From Codonopsis lanceolata (taxonomy: Eukaryota > Streptophyta > Magnoliopsida > Asterales > Campanulaceae), in contig CM028381.1 of the NCBI GenBank assembly GCA_013146195.2, positions 98,706,380-98,770,379 of the forward strand: a DNA stretch of 64,000 nucleotides. The letters run 5' to 3'. The notes under the pieces were generated by a model. The model saw only the letters and a list, made by a program, of their open reading frames with translations. It was not told the origin of the DNA and ran no database searches. The number at the start of each line of letters is the position of its first letter. Positions within the stretch are counted from its first letter, which is position 1. Positions 21,628-33,174 of the stretch are shown piece after piece. Made by a program: the position numbers and the translations under genes.

Positions 21628-22079
21628 ATCTCCTACTTGGACTATATATACATGTGCATACGTATAAATCTAACAATCGTATATCATATTATATACTTTA
21701 GTAACTTTAGCAATCATTTACTTTTAGTCATCTTAAACCAATCTTGTCCATCAGTCAAATTAACATAAGGATCAAAGAGGCTTTCGTCACATTTATCGTA
21801 ACTAAACCCATCAGTGGTCACATGCATTAACATAACTAACGACATTGATCAAGTATGGATGTGTAGCATGGAAATTACATGTAATGTGATCTTCACATGT
21901 CTATCTCCAACTGGTCCTACCTTAGTCCATATGAGATCAAATAATGAGTGTTGAATACTGAATAACTTTATGCTTTAACAAAATCGAAAATCATAGAATT
22001 TTCATGACAATAAAAGATAAATATCAAGCAAATACTCAATACAAACTCCCGCTGAAACTATGCATAATCTAACTGCATA

Positions 22080-24515
22080 ATATCCATACGAGCAGTGTGC
22101 TCGTGAAAGACCTTAGGTGTCAAACCTTTAGTGAGCGGATCCGCTATCATGGAGTTTGTCCCAATATGCTCAATACAAATGTGACCACTCTGAATTCTTT
22201 CTTTAACAACGAGGAACTTGATATCTATATGCTTAGACTTAGAAGAGCTCCTATTGTTGTTTGAGTAAAGGACTGCAAACTTATTGTCACAAATAACTTT
22301 AATGGTCTTTCAATACCATCTACTACTCGCAGCCCAGTGACAAAATTTCGCAGCCAAACCCCTTTATTTGATGCCCCGTAGCATGTTACAAATTCTGCTT
22401 CCATAGTGGAAGAAGCAGCGAGTGTCTGCTTAACACTCTTCCAAGAGATTGCTCCTCCAGCTAGCAAATAGATGTAGCACGAAGTGGATCTAAAACTATC
22501 TTGGCATCCCGCAAAGTCGGAATCAGAATACCCAATGATCTCAAGTTTATCCGACCTTTTATATGTGAGCATGTAATCCTTTGTTCTCTGTAAGTATCAC
22601 ATAACCCTTTTGGCTGCTATCCAATGTTCCTTACCTGGATTGCTGAGGTATCTGCCTAACATTCCAACAATGAATGCCAGGTCCGAATGGGTACAAACCT
22701 GTGCATACATCAAACTCCCTACAGCTGAAGCATAAGGGATATCTTTCATCTCTTTAGACTCAATTTCATTCTTAGGGCACTGATTGAGACTGAATCTATC
22801 TCCTTTAGCCACAGGGGTATCACGTGGTTTACAATCTTGCATGCCAAACCTTTTGAGTACCTTTTCAATATATCCCTTTTGCGATAATCCAAGAATACCC
22901 TGAGAACGATCTCGGTGTATTTGGATTCCTAATACAAAAGATGCATCACCAAGATCTTTCATCTCAAATTTCTTTGATAGAAATTTCTTAGTCTCATGCA
23001 ATATGTCTATATCATTTGTGGCAAGTAGGATGTCATCCACGTATAAAACCAGAAAAATGTATTTGCTCCCACTAAACTTATGGTATATACATTAATCAAC
23101 CGCATTGATCTTAAAACCAAATGATAATGCAACTTGATGAAATTTGTGATACCGTTGTCGAGATGCCTGTTTGAGCCCATAGATGGATTTCTTAAGTTTG
23201 CATACCATCTGTGTTGAATCTTTTGAAACAAAGCATTCTGGTTGCACCATATAGATTGTTTCTTCGATGTCGCCATTCAGAAACACAGGTTTTACATCCA
23301 TCTGATGTAACTCTAAATCAAAATGTGCCACTAGTGCCATAATCGTTCTAAATGAGTCATTCGAAGAAACCGGAGATACGGTCTCTTTATAATCGATGCC
23401 TTCCTTTTGAGTAAATCCCTTAGCAACTAAACATGTCTTATATCTTTCCACATTGCCACGTGAATCCCTCTTGGTTTTAAATACCCATTTGTAACCAATA
23501 GGTTTCACTCCTTTAGGCAATGGGACAAGATCCCATACGTCATTGTATTTCATAGACTTGATTTCCTGATTCATGGCATCCATCCACTTTTGAGAGTTTG
23601 AACTTTCAATGGCTTGACGAAAGGTGATTGGATCATCCTCCATCACGCTAATACTTGTCTCATGTTTATTGAGAAATACTATAAAGTCATCTGGAATTGC
23701 ATTTCTCCTCTCTCTAGTGGATCTCCTTAAAGGCACTGGTTCTTGAGGTTGTTGAGCTTGTTCCACATGAACAATTGGTTGATCTAGATAAAGGGGAATT
23801 TCAACATTGTCTTGTTGTTCCAAATGTTGTTCTTGAACAGTGTTAGGAGTAAGATCATGATCATGGTCAAGAACAACCGTATGAAGAGGAATAGTAACCG
23901 AATCCTCTTCAAAGACAAAGTCTCTTATCTTATTTCCTCCCCCAAGCTCAATATTCTCAAAGAACCGGGCATTTCGCGTCTCAAAGAAAGTTCTTGATTT
24001 GGGATCATAAAACTTAAAACCTAGTGATCTTACAGAGTATCCAACAAAATAGCTACTAACTGTTCTTGAGTCCAATTTCCATTCATTTGGCCTATAAGGC
24101 CTTGCCTCAACTGGAAAGCCCCAAATGTGTAAATGTTTTAAGATAGGTTTCTTGCCTGTCCATAGTTCATAAGGGGTTTTAGTCGTAGCTTTTGTTGGAA
24201 CCTTATTAAGGATATAAACGGCGGTCTTTAGTGCCTCTCCCCATCGTGAATCAGGTAACGTAGTATGACTAATCATACTTCTTACCATATCTTTTAAAGT
24301 CCTATTTTGTCTTTCAGCCATACCATTCATGCTAGGTGTACCTGGCATGGTGTACCGTGGGACGATTCCACATTCTTCTAGGAATTTGGCAAAAGGCCCT
24401 AGACGTTGTTCACCTAAACCATCATTTCTGCCGTAGTATTCACCACCACGATCAGACCTGACCTTCTTTATTGGTTTTGCCATGTTGGTTTTGTGAAAAC
24501 GTCCAAAGCTTGAGA
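22080..24515 (-). pseudogene. Copia integrase C-terminus, reverse transcriptase and RNase H (outer element)
   Basis: Continuation of the polyprotein after the nested insertion. A short deletion or frameshift lies just downstream of the insertion point (24518-24483). From 24483 the frame shows the remaining integrase catalytic residues (RSDRGGEY, Asp at about 24453; GMAERQNRT, Glu at about 24315). The reverse transcriptase follows (YKWVFKTKRD, LVAKGFTQ, HQMDVK, YGLKQ) with the active-site YVDDILL at about 23046-23026, intact. RNase H is at about 22570-22300 (SDSDFAG, TMEAEF). In-frame stops lie at 23092 and 22597 and a frameshift near 22300 breaks the C-terminus. Confidence 0.9.
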
Positions 24516-24520
24516 TTTAT

Positions 24521-25639
24521 TGAAAGAACGTGATGCCACGGAAACTCAATATGGAACGATGTTACTGCCAATGTTGCAGTGAATGTTGCAACAATGACAG
24601 TAACAATGATAACTGAAAGTGTATTACAGAAAATAGCAGCGGAAGTTTTGTTTTCAGATTTAAAAACAAACAGACTTAGGAAGACAGAAAATCACACAAA
24701 AACAATCTACAAGTATCAAACTTGTAGATCAAGCCTCAAGGCCACACAATTTATATAAAAATCAACACTGTTTTTATACTCAACAGTTAACAAAAAATTC
24801 TCACAAGATATAGAATCTTGGAGAACCGAAAAACCCACATAAACTACTAGAACAAACGTGGGAAGAAAGACTAAGAACATCTACCAAAACAACGAAACAA
24901 GCTAAAGCACAAAAACAGAACTTCAGGAAACACAAGGCCGTGTTCCTGAAGTTTCAAACAGCAGCAGCAACAGAACTGTGAAGCAACAGCAACAAAACTG
25001 TTTCTCGATAAATCGATGAAGCTGACAATGGTGTATTCTCTGAAGTTTCACACAGCTTCTGAAAGGATAAACTGCTTCAGAACTACAACAAGGATGCTCA
25101 CAGTTTATAGCTTTCGATCTAATCTCTTTCAGGCTCACTGCACGCCAAGCTCTCTGAATATGGCTGTAGTTTTTCTCCTTCAAGCTCCCTGAATAGTTTC
25201 TCTCTTGTAAGCTCTCTGCAGCGTGTATCTCTTCTTATTCTGCTCTCACAGGTCGCCAATTGCTTCATGATCAGCCTCCAATATATACACAGTCCTGCAA
25301 AGGCCACAGCAAAAGGAAAACACAATCCTACTAGGAAAGAGATTAGTTCAATATTAAGAAAGATTATGTTTCCTATTAAGACTAAGATACATCAAATAAC
25401 TAATTTATTTACATAAATCTAGTTACCAAAAATATGTTGCCTAAATCTTTTGAAAGATTTGAAAGATCAAATCTTTTGAAAGATTTGAAAGATTTTCCTA
25501 TCAAAAATCAAAACCAATCTACCAAAAGTATTCTAAACAAAATCTAACACCTAAATAAACATTGACTAATTTAAAATCCTTCTTTGACCAAGAAAGGTGA
25601 AAACAAGATAAAATAGGTCATGCCTATTTTACCCTTACA
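24521..25639 (-). repeat. 3' LTR of the nested Copia element (1119 bp)
   Basis: It starts TGAAAGAACGTGATGCC and ends ATTTTACCCTTACA. It is almost identical to the other LTR except in a block at about 24960-25315. It contains a 26-bp tandem duplication at 25443-25494 (AAATCTTTTGAAAGATTTGA...). Confidence 0.93.
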
Positions 25640-26899
25640 ATCTCCCCCTTTGTTGAACCTTTCTGGTCAAATCAAAAGACAAGTGTTTATTCAACACCAA
25701 TCAAAACATCTAACCTGCATAGGTTAGAAAAACTCATCTCCCCCTGAATTTGTGCAAGGGGAAAAATCAGAAACCATTACTAAGCACAATTCAGAAAATA
25801 TCACCATCACAAGAAACACTTGATTTCTCTCCCCCTATTTGACCGGAAAAGGAAGAGAGATAAAACATCTTTTAGGAATTCTCAAACATCAAAGATTTTG
25901 AAAAAACACAATAAAGTGTTCACCAAGATTTGATAACACCCCTAGCAAAAACTGAGCATCTCATATCCAAATTCAAAACCTCTTAGTTTCACACAAAAAT
26001 TAGACAACCACTAAATATTTTTCAACATGAAGATTTTTGGAAATTGATTTGCACAGTTTGAGTTTAGGACAAAATTTCACCAAGCTGATATCCTTACCAA
26101 CAATGCATGTCCTAAAATTTTATGCCTAAAAACATGATGACTAAAAGCTAGGCAAAAGAAAAAAATAAAAAAAATGCAATCACACACAAGTGATAAAGAC
26201 CAGATCAAAGGATGTAGTTCCTAATGTTGCTGCATTGGGAGATGCATTCGCCAAAATTGTGATTTTATTTTCAATTGTGCTTTTTTTTTTTTTTTTAAAT
26301 TTTCTCAACCAAATTTCTCTCCCAAGATCATAAATTTTTCACAACCAAAATCCATAGGTACTTTATTTCCCTAGGAATATAGTTTTACTTTATTTCAAGC
26401 TATAAAAACATGCCACTTGGAACCTTTCACACTATTTACCAAGGGAAGCATTTTTGCATTTGATCAACCCATGAAATCCGAGGATTCATAGTCCCAAAAG
26501 AAAGGTGCCACAACCTTGTTCATAGGTAGCTCTTTTCCTTTAGGTAGCTTTCACACTTTTTCAATTAAAGGGAGTCAATTTACTCAAGATCAACCCATGA
26601 GAACCTAAGTTCCATAGTACCTTGACAAATTGCAGCATCCCAAAAATTTCAAAAGGTAGCTCTTTCCTTTGTGGACTTTAAACATACTCAAGAACTGGGA
26701 GAGAGAGAGAGAGAATCATAACAATGAAATCACAACATATTTTGAATGAAATTCCCAAGCAACCACAAGAGACACATACATGTGAGTCAATTGATCTAGA
26801 GTGCCCTCTAAAGACAAAATGCAAGCATGCCTAATTTTTTTTTTTTTTAATTAACAAGTGTAAAATCAATGGCACACAAAACACAAGAGATTTTCAAAG
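25640..26899 (-). other. 3' internal non-coding part of nested Copia element
   Basis: Contains several CTCCCCCT tracts (25642, 25738, 25831), that is, repeated purine tracts on the coding strand, as described for SIRE-type elements. Also present are poly(T) runs at 26282-26297 and 26836-26850 and a (GA)n stretch at 26699-26715. No open frame of interest. Confidence 0.6.
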
Positions 26900-27900
26900 A
26901 TTGAAAAATCTCTCAAAAACAAGACACTTGGCAAATATATCAGCAAGATGATTTTCGGTCCCAACATGTTCAATGCAAACAATTTACATAATCAACCAAG
27001 TCTCTAAAAAAATGGTGTCTTATATTAATGTGATTAGTTCGAGAATAATGAACTGGATTTTTGTGCTAAGCAAAATGCATAGGTGTTATCAAAAAACAAG
27101 GTTAACACATCAATGTGAACACATAATCTTTGATCATTTGAAGCATCCATAAAAGATTTAAGGCTTCTCTCAAAAATATTTTGATAAGCATGCAAATTTT
27201 TGAGATTCAACCTTACTTCTTCTCCTTGTGTATATCCCATCATGAATATCACCTATCACTTGAGAGATTGGATGGTTTTTCTGAATACGGCTAGGAATAT
27301 CATGGCTGCAACCATTCAAATTTGACTGATTTTCTGAATGTACAGGACCTGATTCTGAAAGTTCAGGACCTGTTTCTGAATCTGCCAAGTTTCTGTCCAA
27401 TGTTGCTCCCATTGTTGCAACATTGGGTGAAACATTGGGTGAAACATTGTGAATAACATTGGCTGAACTTTCAGAATATGCAAGTTTAGTCTGATCATGT
27501 GCAGATTTACTGGTTTCAGATGCTGGTTCTGAAGATTTTGGAGGAGGTTCATCATAGGACGGCTTAGAACCAGGACATATATCAAAGGGTTCACAATATT
27601 TGGACCTGCCTTTGTCATTACTACCCTTAGGAACCCACATCTGTTTAAAAACTTTGGGTTGGAGATTTTTGAAAAATTTCTGATTTGTCTTTGAATGAGG
27701 CTTCCAATGTGTCTGCCAATGTTGCAACATTGGCGGCGCATCGTCGCTTCATACGGTTACGCCAATGAGCTTTTTCAAAGAAATCTTGCCTCATTTCATT
27801 CTCATACATGGCCTTTTTCGAAAACAAAAAGGTTGTATGTGACCGCTTATGGCGGCGAAGTGACAAACATAATTTTTCTTTCTTACTCGGTTTTTCACGT
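26900..27900 (-). pseudogene. Remnants of nested Copia zinc knuckle, pol linker and RNase H
   Basis: Broken pieces in different frames. At 27820-27900 a zinc-knuckle-like region is degraded. A frame at 27170-27730 shows QMWVPKGSND (segment before protease) fused directly to a Ser/Pro/Glu-rich linker ending in RIQKNHPISQVIGDI, the conserved stretch between integrase and reverse transcriptase. At about 27060-26910 the minus strand still reads an RNase H end related to NHINIRHHF...ADIFAK, with frame breaks. Protease, integrase core and reverse transcriptase are missing, so large internal deletions have occurred. Confidence 0.7.
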
Positions 27901-27999
27901 AAAACAGCCAGAAAACTTTCATTGGTCTTTTGGTTCCGATGTTCCTTCTCCCTCTTTCACAAATACCTTAGGGACAAAACCAATACCGATCTAGAAGTA

Positions 28000-28815
28000 T
28001 TACTGATTCAGATCATCAACCTTTTGTTTGCTAGAATTCCACTTGGTCATGGTTTCTTTTGCTTGAGTAAGCTGCTCCTTCAACTTCTCAATCTCCACAT
28101 CCTTTCTACTTAGGACACTCTCCATCCTCACTATGCATTCTTTTTGTTCTTCATTAGCCTTTTTCAGCAGTTCGTTTGCCTTTCCAAGCACTATAACTTG
28201 ATGAGCTCTCTTTTCCCAATCTTTGTACAGCTCTTTGTAACCTTCTAGCAGGTCTGAATCTGTGTCACCATTATCCTCTGCAATTGTGGAATTAAAACAG
28301 AAGAAATTGTTCCTGTTTCTGCTCAATGTCTCTCCCAATGTTGCTCCTGATGTTGCAACATCGGGTGACACATTGGCTGAAACATCTGCATTTTCAGAAT
28401 CAGAATCACAAACAGCATTCAAGTCAAACTGAGTGTTGGGCATTCTTAGTTTAGAAGAGCGAACAATGGCAGGTCCTTCACATAAAGTCTGAAGGGCCTC
28501 CCACACATCTTTGGCAGACTCATAATTTGCTATCACCCTAAAAGTATTTGCATCTAAGGCCTTATAAATAGCAGACAAGGCTTTCGAGTTAAAAGAAGCA
28601 GTATTCCTATCATCATTGGTCCACTCAGATTCTTTGGTGATCTTGACATCACCATCCGAATCTACAGTTTTGGGAGGACTCCAACCATTTAAAACAGCAA
28701 GCCACGCTCTTTCATCAATGGATTTGATGAAGATACGCATCTTGACTTTCCATATAGAATAATTAGCATTTGTGAGAGTAGGAGGACGAACCACGTTCTC
28801 ATACTGAGAATCCAT
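28000..28815 (-). pseudogene. Copia gag (nested element), internally shortened
   Basis: Structural gag protein, 271 residues from ATG at 28815. The N-terminus RPPTLTNANYSIWKVKMRIF is the DUF4219-like start of Copia gag and is followed by a UBN2-type helical region (FRVIANYESAKDVWEALQTL). After about residue 125 (SSKLRM) the sequence jumps to a low-complexity acidic segment and then a coiled-coil-like tail rich in Glu, Lys and Leu (KANELLKKANEEQKEC). The expected zinc knuckle is absent from this frame, so part of gag is deleted. The frame itself is open to TGA at 28000-28002. No leader AUG problem is seen. Confidence 0.82.
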
Positions 28816-28873
28816 CACGTCTTTAAAACAGAATCGACTCTTAGTGATATCAAGAGAAGGCTCTGATACCAAT

Positions 28874-29980
28874 TGAAAGAACGTGATGCCACGGAAACTC
28901 AATATGGAACGATGTTACTGCCAATGTTGCAGTGAATGTTGCAACAATGACAGTAACAATGATAACTGAAAGTGTATTACAGAAAATAGCAGCGGAAGTT
29001 TTGTTTTCAGATTTAAAAACAAACAGACTTAGGAAGACAGAAAATCACACAAAAACAATCTACAAGTATCAAACTTGTAGATCAAGCCTCAAGGCCACAC
29101 AATTTATATAAAAATCAACACTGTTTTTATACTCAACAGTTAACAAAAAATTCTCACAAGATATAGAATCTTGGAGAACCGAAAAACCCACATAAACTAC
29201 TAGAACAAACGTGGGAAGAAAGACTAAGAACATCTACCAAAACAACGAAACAAGCTAAAGCACAAAAACAGAACTTCAGGAAACACAAGGCCGTGTTCCT
29301 GAAGTTTCAAACAAAGAAGAAGAATGTGAAGCAACAAAGAATAAAACGGTTTCTCGATAAATCGATGAAGCTGACAATGGTGTATTCTCTGAAGTTTCAC
29401 ACAGCTTCTGAAAGGATAAACTGCTTCAGAACTACAACAAGGATGCTCACGCTTATAGCTTTCGATCTAATCTCTTTCAGCTCACCGCACGCCAAGCTCT
29501 CGAATATGGTCAGTAGTTTTTCTCCTTCAAGCTCCCTGAATAGTTTCTCTCTTGTAAGCTCTCTGCAGCGTGTATCTCTTCTTATTCTGCTCTCACAGGT
29601 CGCCAATTGCTTCATGATCAGCCTCCAATATATACACAAAAGGCCACAAAGAAAAGGAAAACACAATCCTACTAGGAAAGAGATTAGTTCAATATTAAGA
29701 AAGATTATGTTTCCTATTAAGACTAAGATACATCAAATAACTAATTTATTTACATAAATCTAGTTACCAAAAATATGTTGCCTAAATCTTTTGAAAGATT
29801 TGAAAGATCAAATCTTTTGAAAGATTTGAAAGATTTTCCTATCAAAAATCAAAACCAATCTACCAAAAGTATTCTAAACAAAATCTAACACCTAAATAAA
29901 CATTGACTAATTTAAAATCCTTCTTTGACCAAGAAAGGTGAAAACAAGATAAAATAGGTCATGCCTATTTTACCCTTACA
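28874..29980 (-). repeat. 5' LTR of the nested Copia element (1107 bp)
   Basis: Partner of 24521-25639 with the same ends; 12 bp shorter because of small indels, nearly all within 29311-29650. Long stretches on both sides of that block look identical, which indicates a recent insertion. Confidence 0.93.
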
Positions 29981-30775
29981 TTTATCATGTATCAAAAATA
30001 GGTAGTCATAACGAGAGTAATCGTCTATGAATGTTATAAAATACTCTTGACCAGTCCACGAAGGTGTGGGAAATGGTCCACAAATGTTTGTATGTATTAG
30101 TTCTAAGACATCCTTAGCTCTCTCGACACCTAATTTTCTCTTGTTTGTTTGTTTGCCTTTAATACACTCAACACATATTTCAGTTTCCATAGTGTCAATT
30201 GTGTCGAGAATCCCATCGGACACAAGCCTTTGAATTCGTTGTTTTGAAATATGACCTAAGCGCTTGTGTCATAATGACAAAGAGTTCTCGTTTGTTAATT
30301 TTCGTTTAGTGCCGCGTGATTCAACATGCAGGTTTTCATTAAATAAGGTAATTGTATCAAGCAAATATAAGTCATCGAAATTTGATAAAGTACTGGATCC
30401 AATAAATTTAGAATCATAAAAGAGACGACATCCATTATTACCAAAAGAACAAACATATCCTTCTTTGTCCAAACTAGAAATGGAAACCAAATTTCGTCTA
30501 AAAGACGGTACAATGTATGTCTCAAATAAATCCAAATAAAACCCAGTCTTAAGCAATAACCTAAATGTTCCTACTGCTTCAACCTCAACCGAATTGCCAT
30601 TCCCCACATAGATTAATCTTTTAGCATCACTTGGCTTGCGGCAACTTAGGCAACCCTGCATAGACACACTTATGTGAGTAGTAGCACCAGAGTCTAACCA
30701 CCAAGTATGTCTAGGCACTGAAACCAAATTAACCTCAGAACAAACAAGAATGAGAGGTTTACCTTTCTTCACACG
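29981..30775 (-). pseudogene. Copia protease and N-terminal integrase (outer element)
   Basis: Continues in the same frame as gag. The aspartic protease motif is WWLDSGATTH (catalytic Asp at about 30694). The integrase zinc-binding region GHISKQRIQRL...CVEC follows at about 30250-30160. The TGG codon that normally precedes HKRLGH is TGA (30269-30271). The first catalytic aspartate of the integrase core is replaced: HTNICGPF at 30088-30086 has Asn where the family has Asp. The frame ends abruptly at LIHDK, where the nested Copia element has inserted. Confidence 0.85.
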
Positions 30776-31612
30776 TCAAGCGTGATATTTGGCACACTCT
30801 CTCTTCACATGAGAATGATCCTTACAAAAGAAGCATGTCATTTCCTTATCTTGTCCTTTGGACACCTTTCGTTGCTTATTCTTTGGGTCCAAGCCCGCAA
30901 TTTCCTTACCCTTCCTTTTCTTGTTGCTGCCCGAGGAAGATGATACCAAATGAGCACTTTCCGTCTTTTCATGTCTCATCATGTCCTCTTCTTGTGCACA
31001 ATGCGAAATGAGCTCGTTAAGAGTCAATTTCTCTTTCTGGCAGTTATAGTTGACCACAAACTGAGTAAACTGTGCAAGAAGAGATATCAAAACTAAATGA
31101 ACAAGCAAGTCATTAGACAGCTCTAACTTAAGGCCCTTTAGTTTTTATGCCAAAAGAGACATTTCCATAATGTATTCTCTTACGTTCCCTTTGCCTTTAT
31201 ACCTCATGGAAACAAGACCACGTAAGATAGAATTTGTTTCCGATTTTTCATTATTGGCAAAGCGCTTTTCAAGCTCCTCGAGGAACGTCGTAGCAACTTT
31301 TTCCTCGGACATAGTGCCCCTGAATGTTTCTGGAATTGCACGCCTCATGATCATCAGACTCATGCGATTTGAGCGGTCCTACTTCTCCATCTCCCTCTTT
31401 TCATTGGAGGAACTAGAAGCCGTAAGATCAGTGGGACGCCGCTTCCTAAGTGCAAGGTCTAGATCCTTGCAACCGAGAACTATCATAACGTTCTCTTTCC
31501 AGTCCTTAAAGTTGGTACCATTAAGTACCGGAATAGAGTTGATATTAGCAGATACAGTTGCAGTAGATGCATTAACTGAACAGAGAATAAAAAATAAACC
31601 GTATAAGCTCAC
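30776..31612 (-). pseudogene. Copia gag with zinc knuckle (outer element)
   Basis: Structural capsid-like protein that packages retrotransposon RNA. One minus-strand frame runs through the region. Near the N-terminus is NSIPVLNGTNFKDWKENVMI, the usual Copia gag opening, followed by the helical gag domain (LEELEKRFANNEKSETNSIL) and a basic segment. A CX2CX4HX4C zinc knuckle (CFFCKDHSHVKREC, 30835-30794) lies at the C-terminal end. In-frame stops at 31379, 31145 and 30776 interrupt the frame, so no full gag can be made. The true start codon is uncertain. Confidence 0.85.
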
Positions 31613-32668
31613 GTAAAAAATAATAAAACCTTAAGCAAACAAGTTAAAATAAATTCAAAATGATGATTCCCATTACAAGAAAACCGGTACAACACTAATC
31701 CTAATCTTTTGATAGAGAATTAATTTGCAAGTGATTTTCTTGGTGTAGTAATCAAACATTGACAATAAGATCCAGTCAAATGTTGAGACTTTCTTTTGAC
31801 TGACTCAACACACATAAAGACACCTAATAATTATCGCTTATTTATTACCACAGGTGTGTTTGAATTTCTGCCAGACGAAAATAACCTTCCTTTTGGACGG
31901 TCATTACCCGCATGAAAATTGCACACACAAACATCTCAGTAAATCAAAATTAAAAAATATAAACATGAGAGATTACTTTTCTAACATGCTGCATCAATTA
32001 ATTAATATGAATTACTAGACGTGCTCATAAATAGAGCAAAGCCTTTGTCATTTTGAATCTAAAGCTGAATCCATGATACATAAAATCATGACAAATAAAA
32101 TATAATTCGCATAATCAATGTTATTTCTCATAAATTCATATCATAATGTATAATACATGTCATTGACGACAATCTTTAATAAATTATTTTAAAAAATAGA
32201 TAAAAAATAAATAAATAACCAAGCAGGCCCACACAATTATTTATTTATTATTATTATTATTTATTTACTGAAGTACGCATAGATGTTAAAAGCAATACCC
32301 CGAAAGAACAATCAAAAATAACCAAAACAATACCCTGAACATGAAACACAAAAGGTAGCAAAGCCAATCCAAAGGAGAAGAAACCAATTTGGGAATAAAC
32401 CCACAACAAATGGAAACCACAGACACAAATGGATCCTTTGGACAAAGGTGATCTATTTTAGGTAGCTTTTGTTGAATCCATTTGTCGATTCCAAAGGATT
32501 TTTTTTTCTTTCTTTTCGTAGCTTTTGTTGGCGGTGACGTAATCCTTTGGCCCTAAATTGGCATTTAAAAAATTTTCAAACCGGGCCAAAGGTCAACTTG
32601 AATCGGTAAAGAAAAAAAAAACTGATACCATACACACTATTGATAGATTTAGATAACCCTAATGTGAA
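31613..32668 (-). other. Untranslated leader of the outer Copia element
   Basis: This lies between the primer site and gag. It is AT-rich with no frame of note. An ATT/TTA-rich simple stretch lies at 32231-32267 and a GCTTTTGTTG motif repeats at 32465 and 32520. Confidence 0.6.
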
Positions 32669-32685
32669 GCTACTCTGATACCACT

Positions 32686-33174
32686 TGATGGGATTAAAAG
32701 CAATACTAATACTCATATATCTTAATCTTCACATAGGAATTACCCGAAACAATAAACATGATGCGGAAACGTACCTGAATCCATGAGAATGATTGTTCCT
32801 TGATTATGCGTCTTCCAATTGTAACGGAGTATCTTTAAGGTTTCTCTTGCTAATGAGACGGCAGAGAGAAAAGATTATTAACATGCGTACAATTGGGGAC
32901 CATAACCTTTTATAGCAATGGTTTGAACTAATTATCAACCAGCCCATTATAAGTTGACAATTAGCACCCATGAGGTCTCTACACATATTCAATTACTAGT
33001 ACATACTTATAAAAAGATGACTCGGACCCATTTAACTTAGTAAATCACTTCAATTAGGCCTATTAACTTTAGATAACATGAAGTATACGTTAGGCCGCAG
33101 TGCATACACGTCTGTATGCCCAAATGCACATATTTATCATATGCACATACATATAAGTCCATAAAATTCTTACA
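32686..33174 (-). repeat. Copia 5' LTR (489 bp) and adjacent primer site
   Basis: This is the partner LTR, TGATGGGATTAAAAGC to ATAAAATTCTTACA. Two bases beyond its edge, the minus strand reads TGGTATCAGAGTAGC (32683-32669), the initiator-Met tRNA primer site, which fixes orientation. Confidence 0.93.

Larger units (their letters stand above)
24521..29980 (-). mobile_element. Nested, younger, internally deleted Copia element (SIRE-like)
   Basis: It is 5460 bp with long LTRs (24521-25639 and 28874-29980) and a perfect 5-bp duplication TTTAT (24516-24520, 29981-29985) in the integrase region of the host Copia. The minus strand has an initiator-Met primer site TGGTATCAGAGCC (28871-28859) and a purine tract AAAGGGGGAGAT next to the 3' LTR. 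The gag type and oligopurine tracts recall the SIRE lineage. Most of pol is missing, so it depends on another element. Confidence 0.92.
21138..33174 (-). mobile_element. Full-length but defective Ty1/Copia retrotransposon (12 kb with nested insert)
   Basis: Two LTRs (21138-21627 and 32686-33174) and a 5-bp duplication AACAC (21133-21137, 33175-33179) delimit the element. Its minus strand carries gag, protease, integrase, reverse transcriptase and RNase H in the Copia order. A second Copia element (24521-29980) has inserted in the integrase region. Removing it gives an element of about 6.6 kb. Several stop codons and frameshifts show it is inactive. Confidence 0.93.

Noticed and set aside
24923..25325. 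Cysteine-rich small ORFs in the nested Copia LTR (also 29293-29757)
   Set aside because: They lie inside non-coding LTR sequence, and the frame is broken by the small indels that distinguish the two LTRs.
27316..28113. Plus- and minus-strand overlapping ORFs of 73-141 codons
   Set aside because: They are alternative-frame shadows of the broken gag-pol of the nested Copia element.
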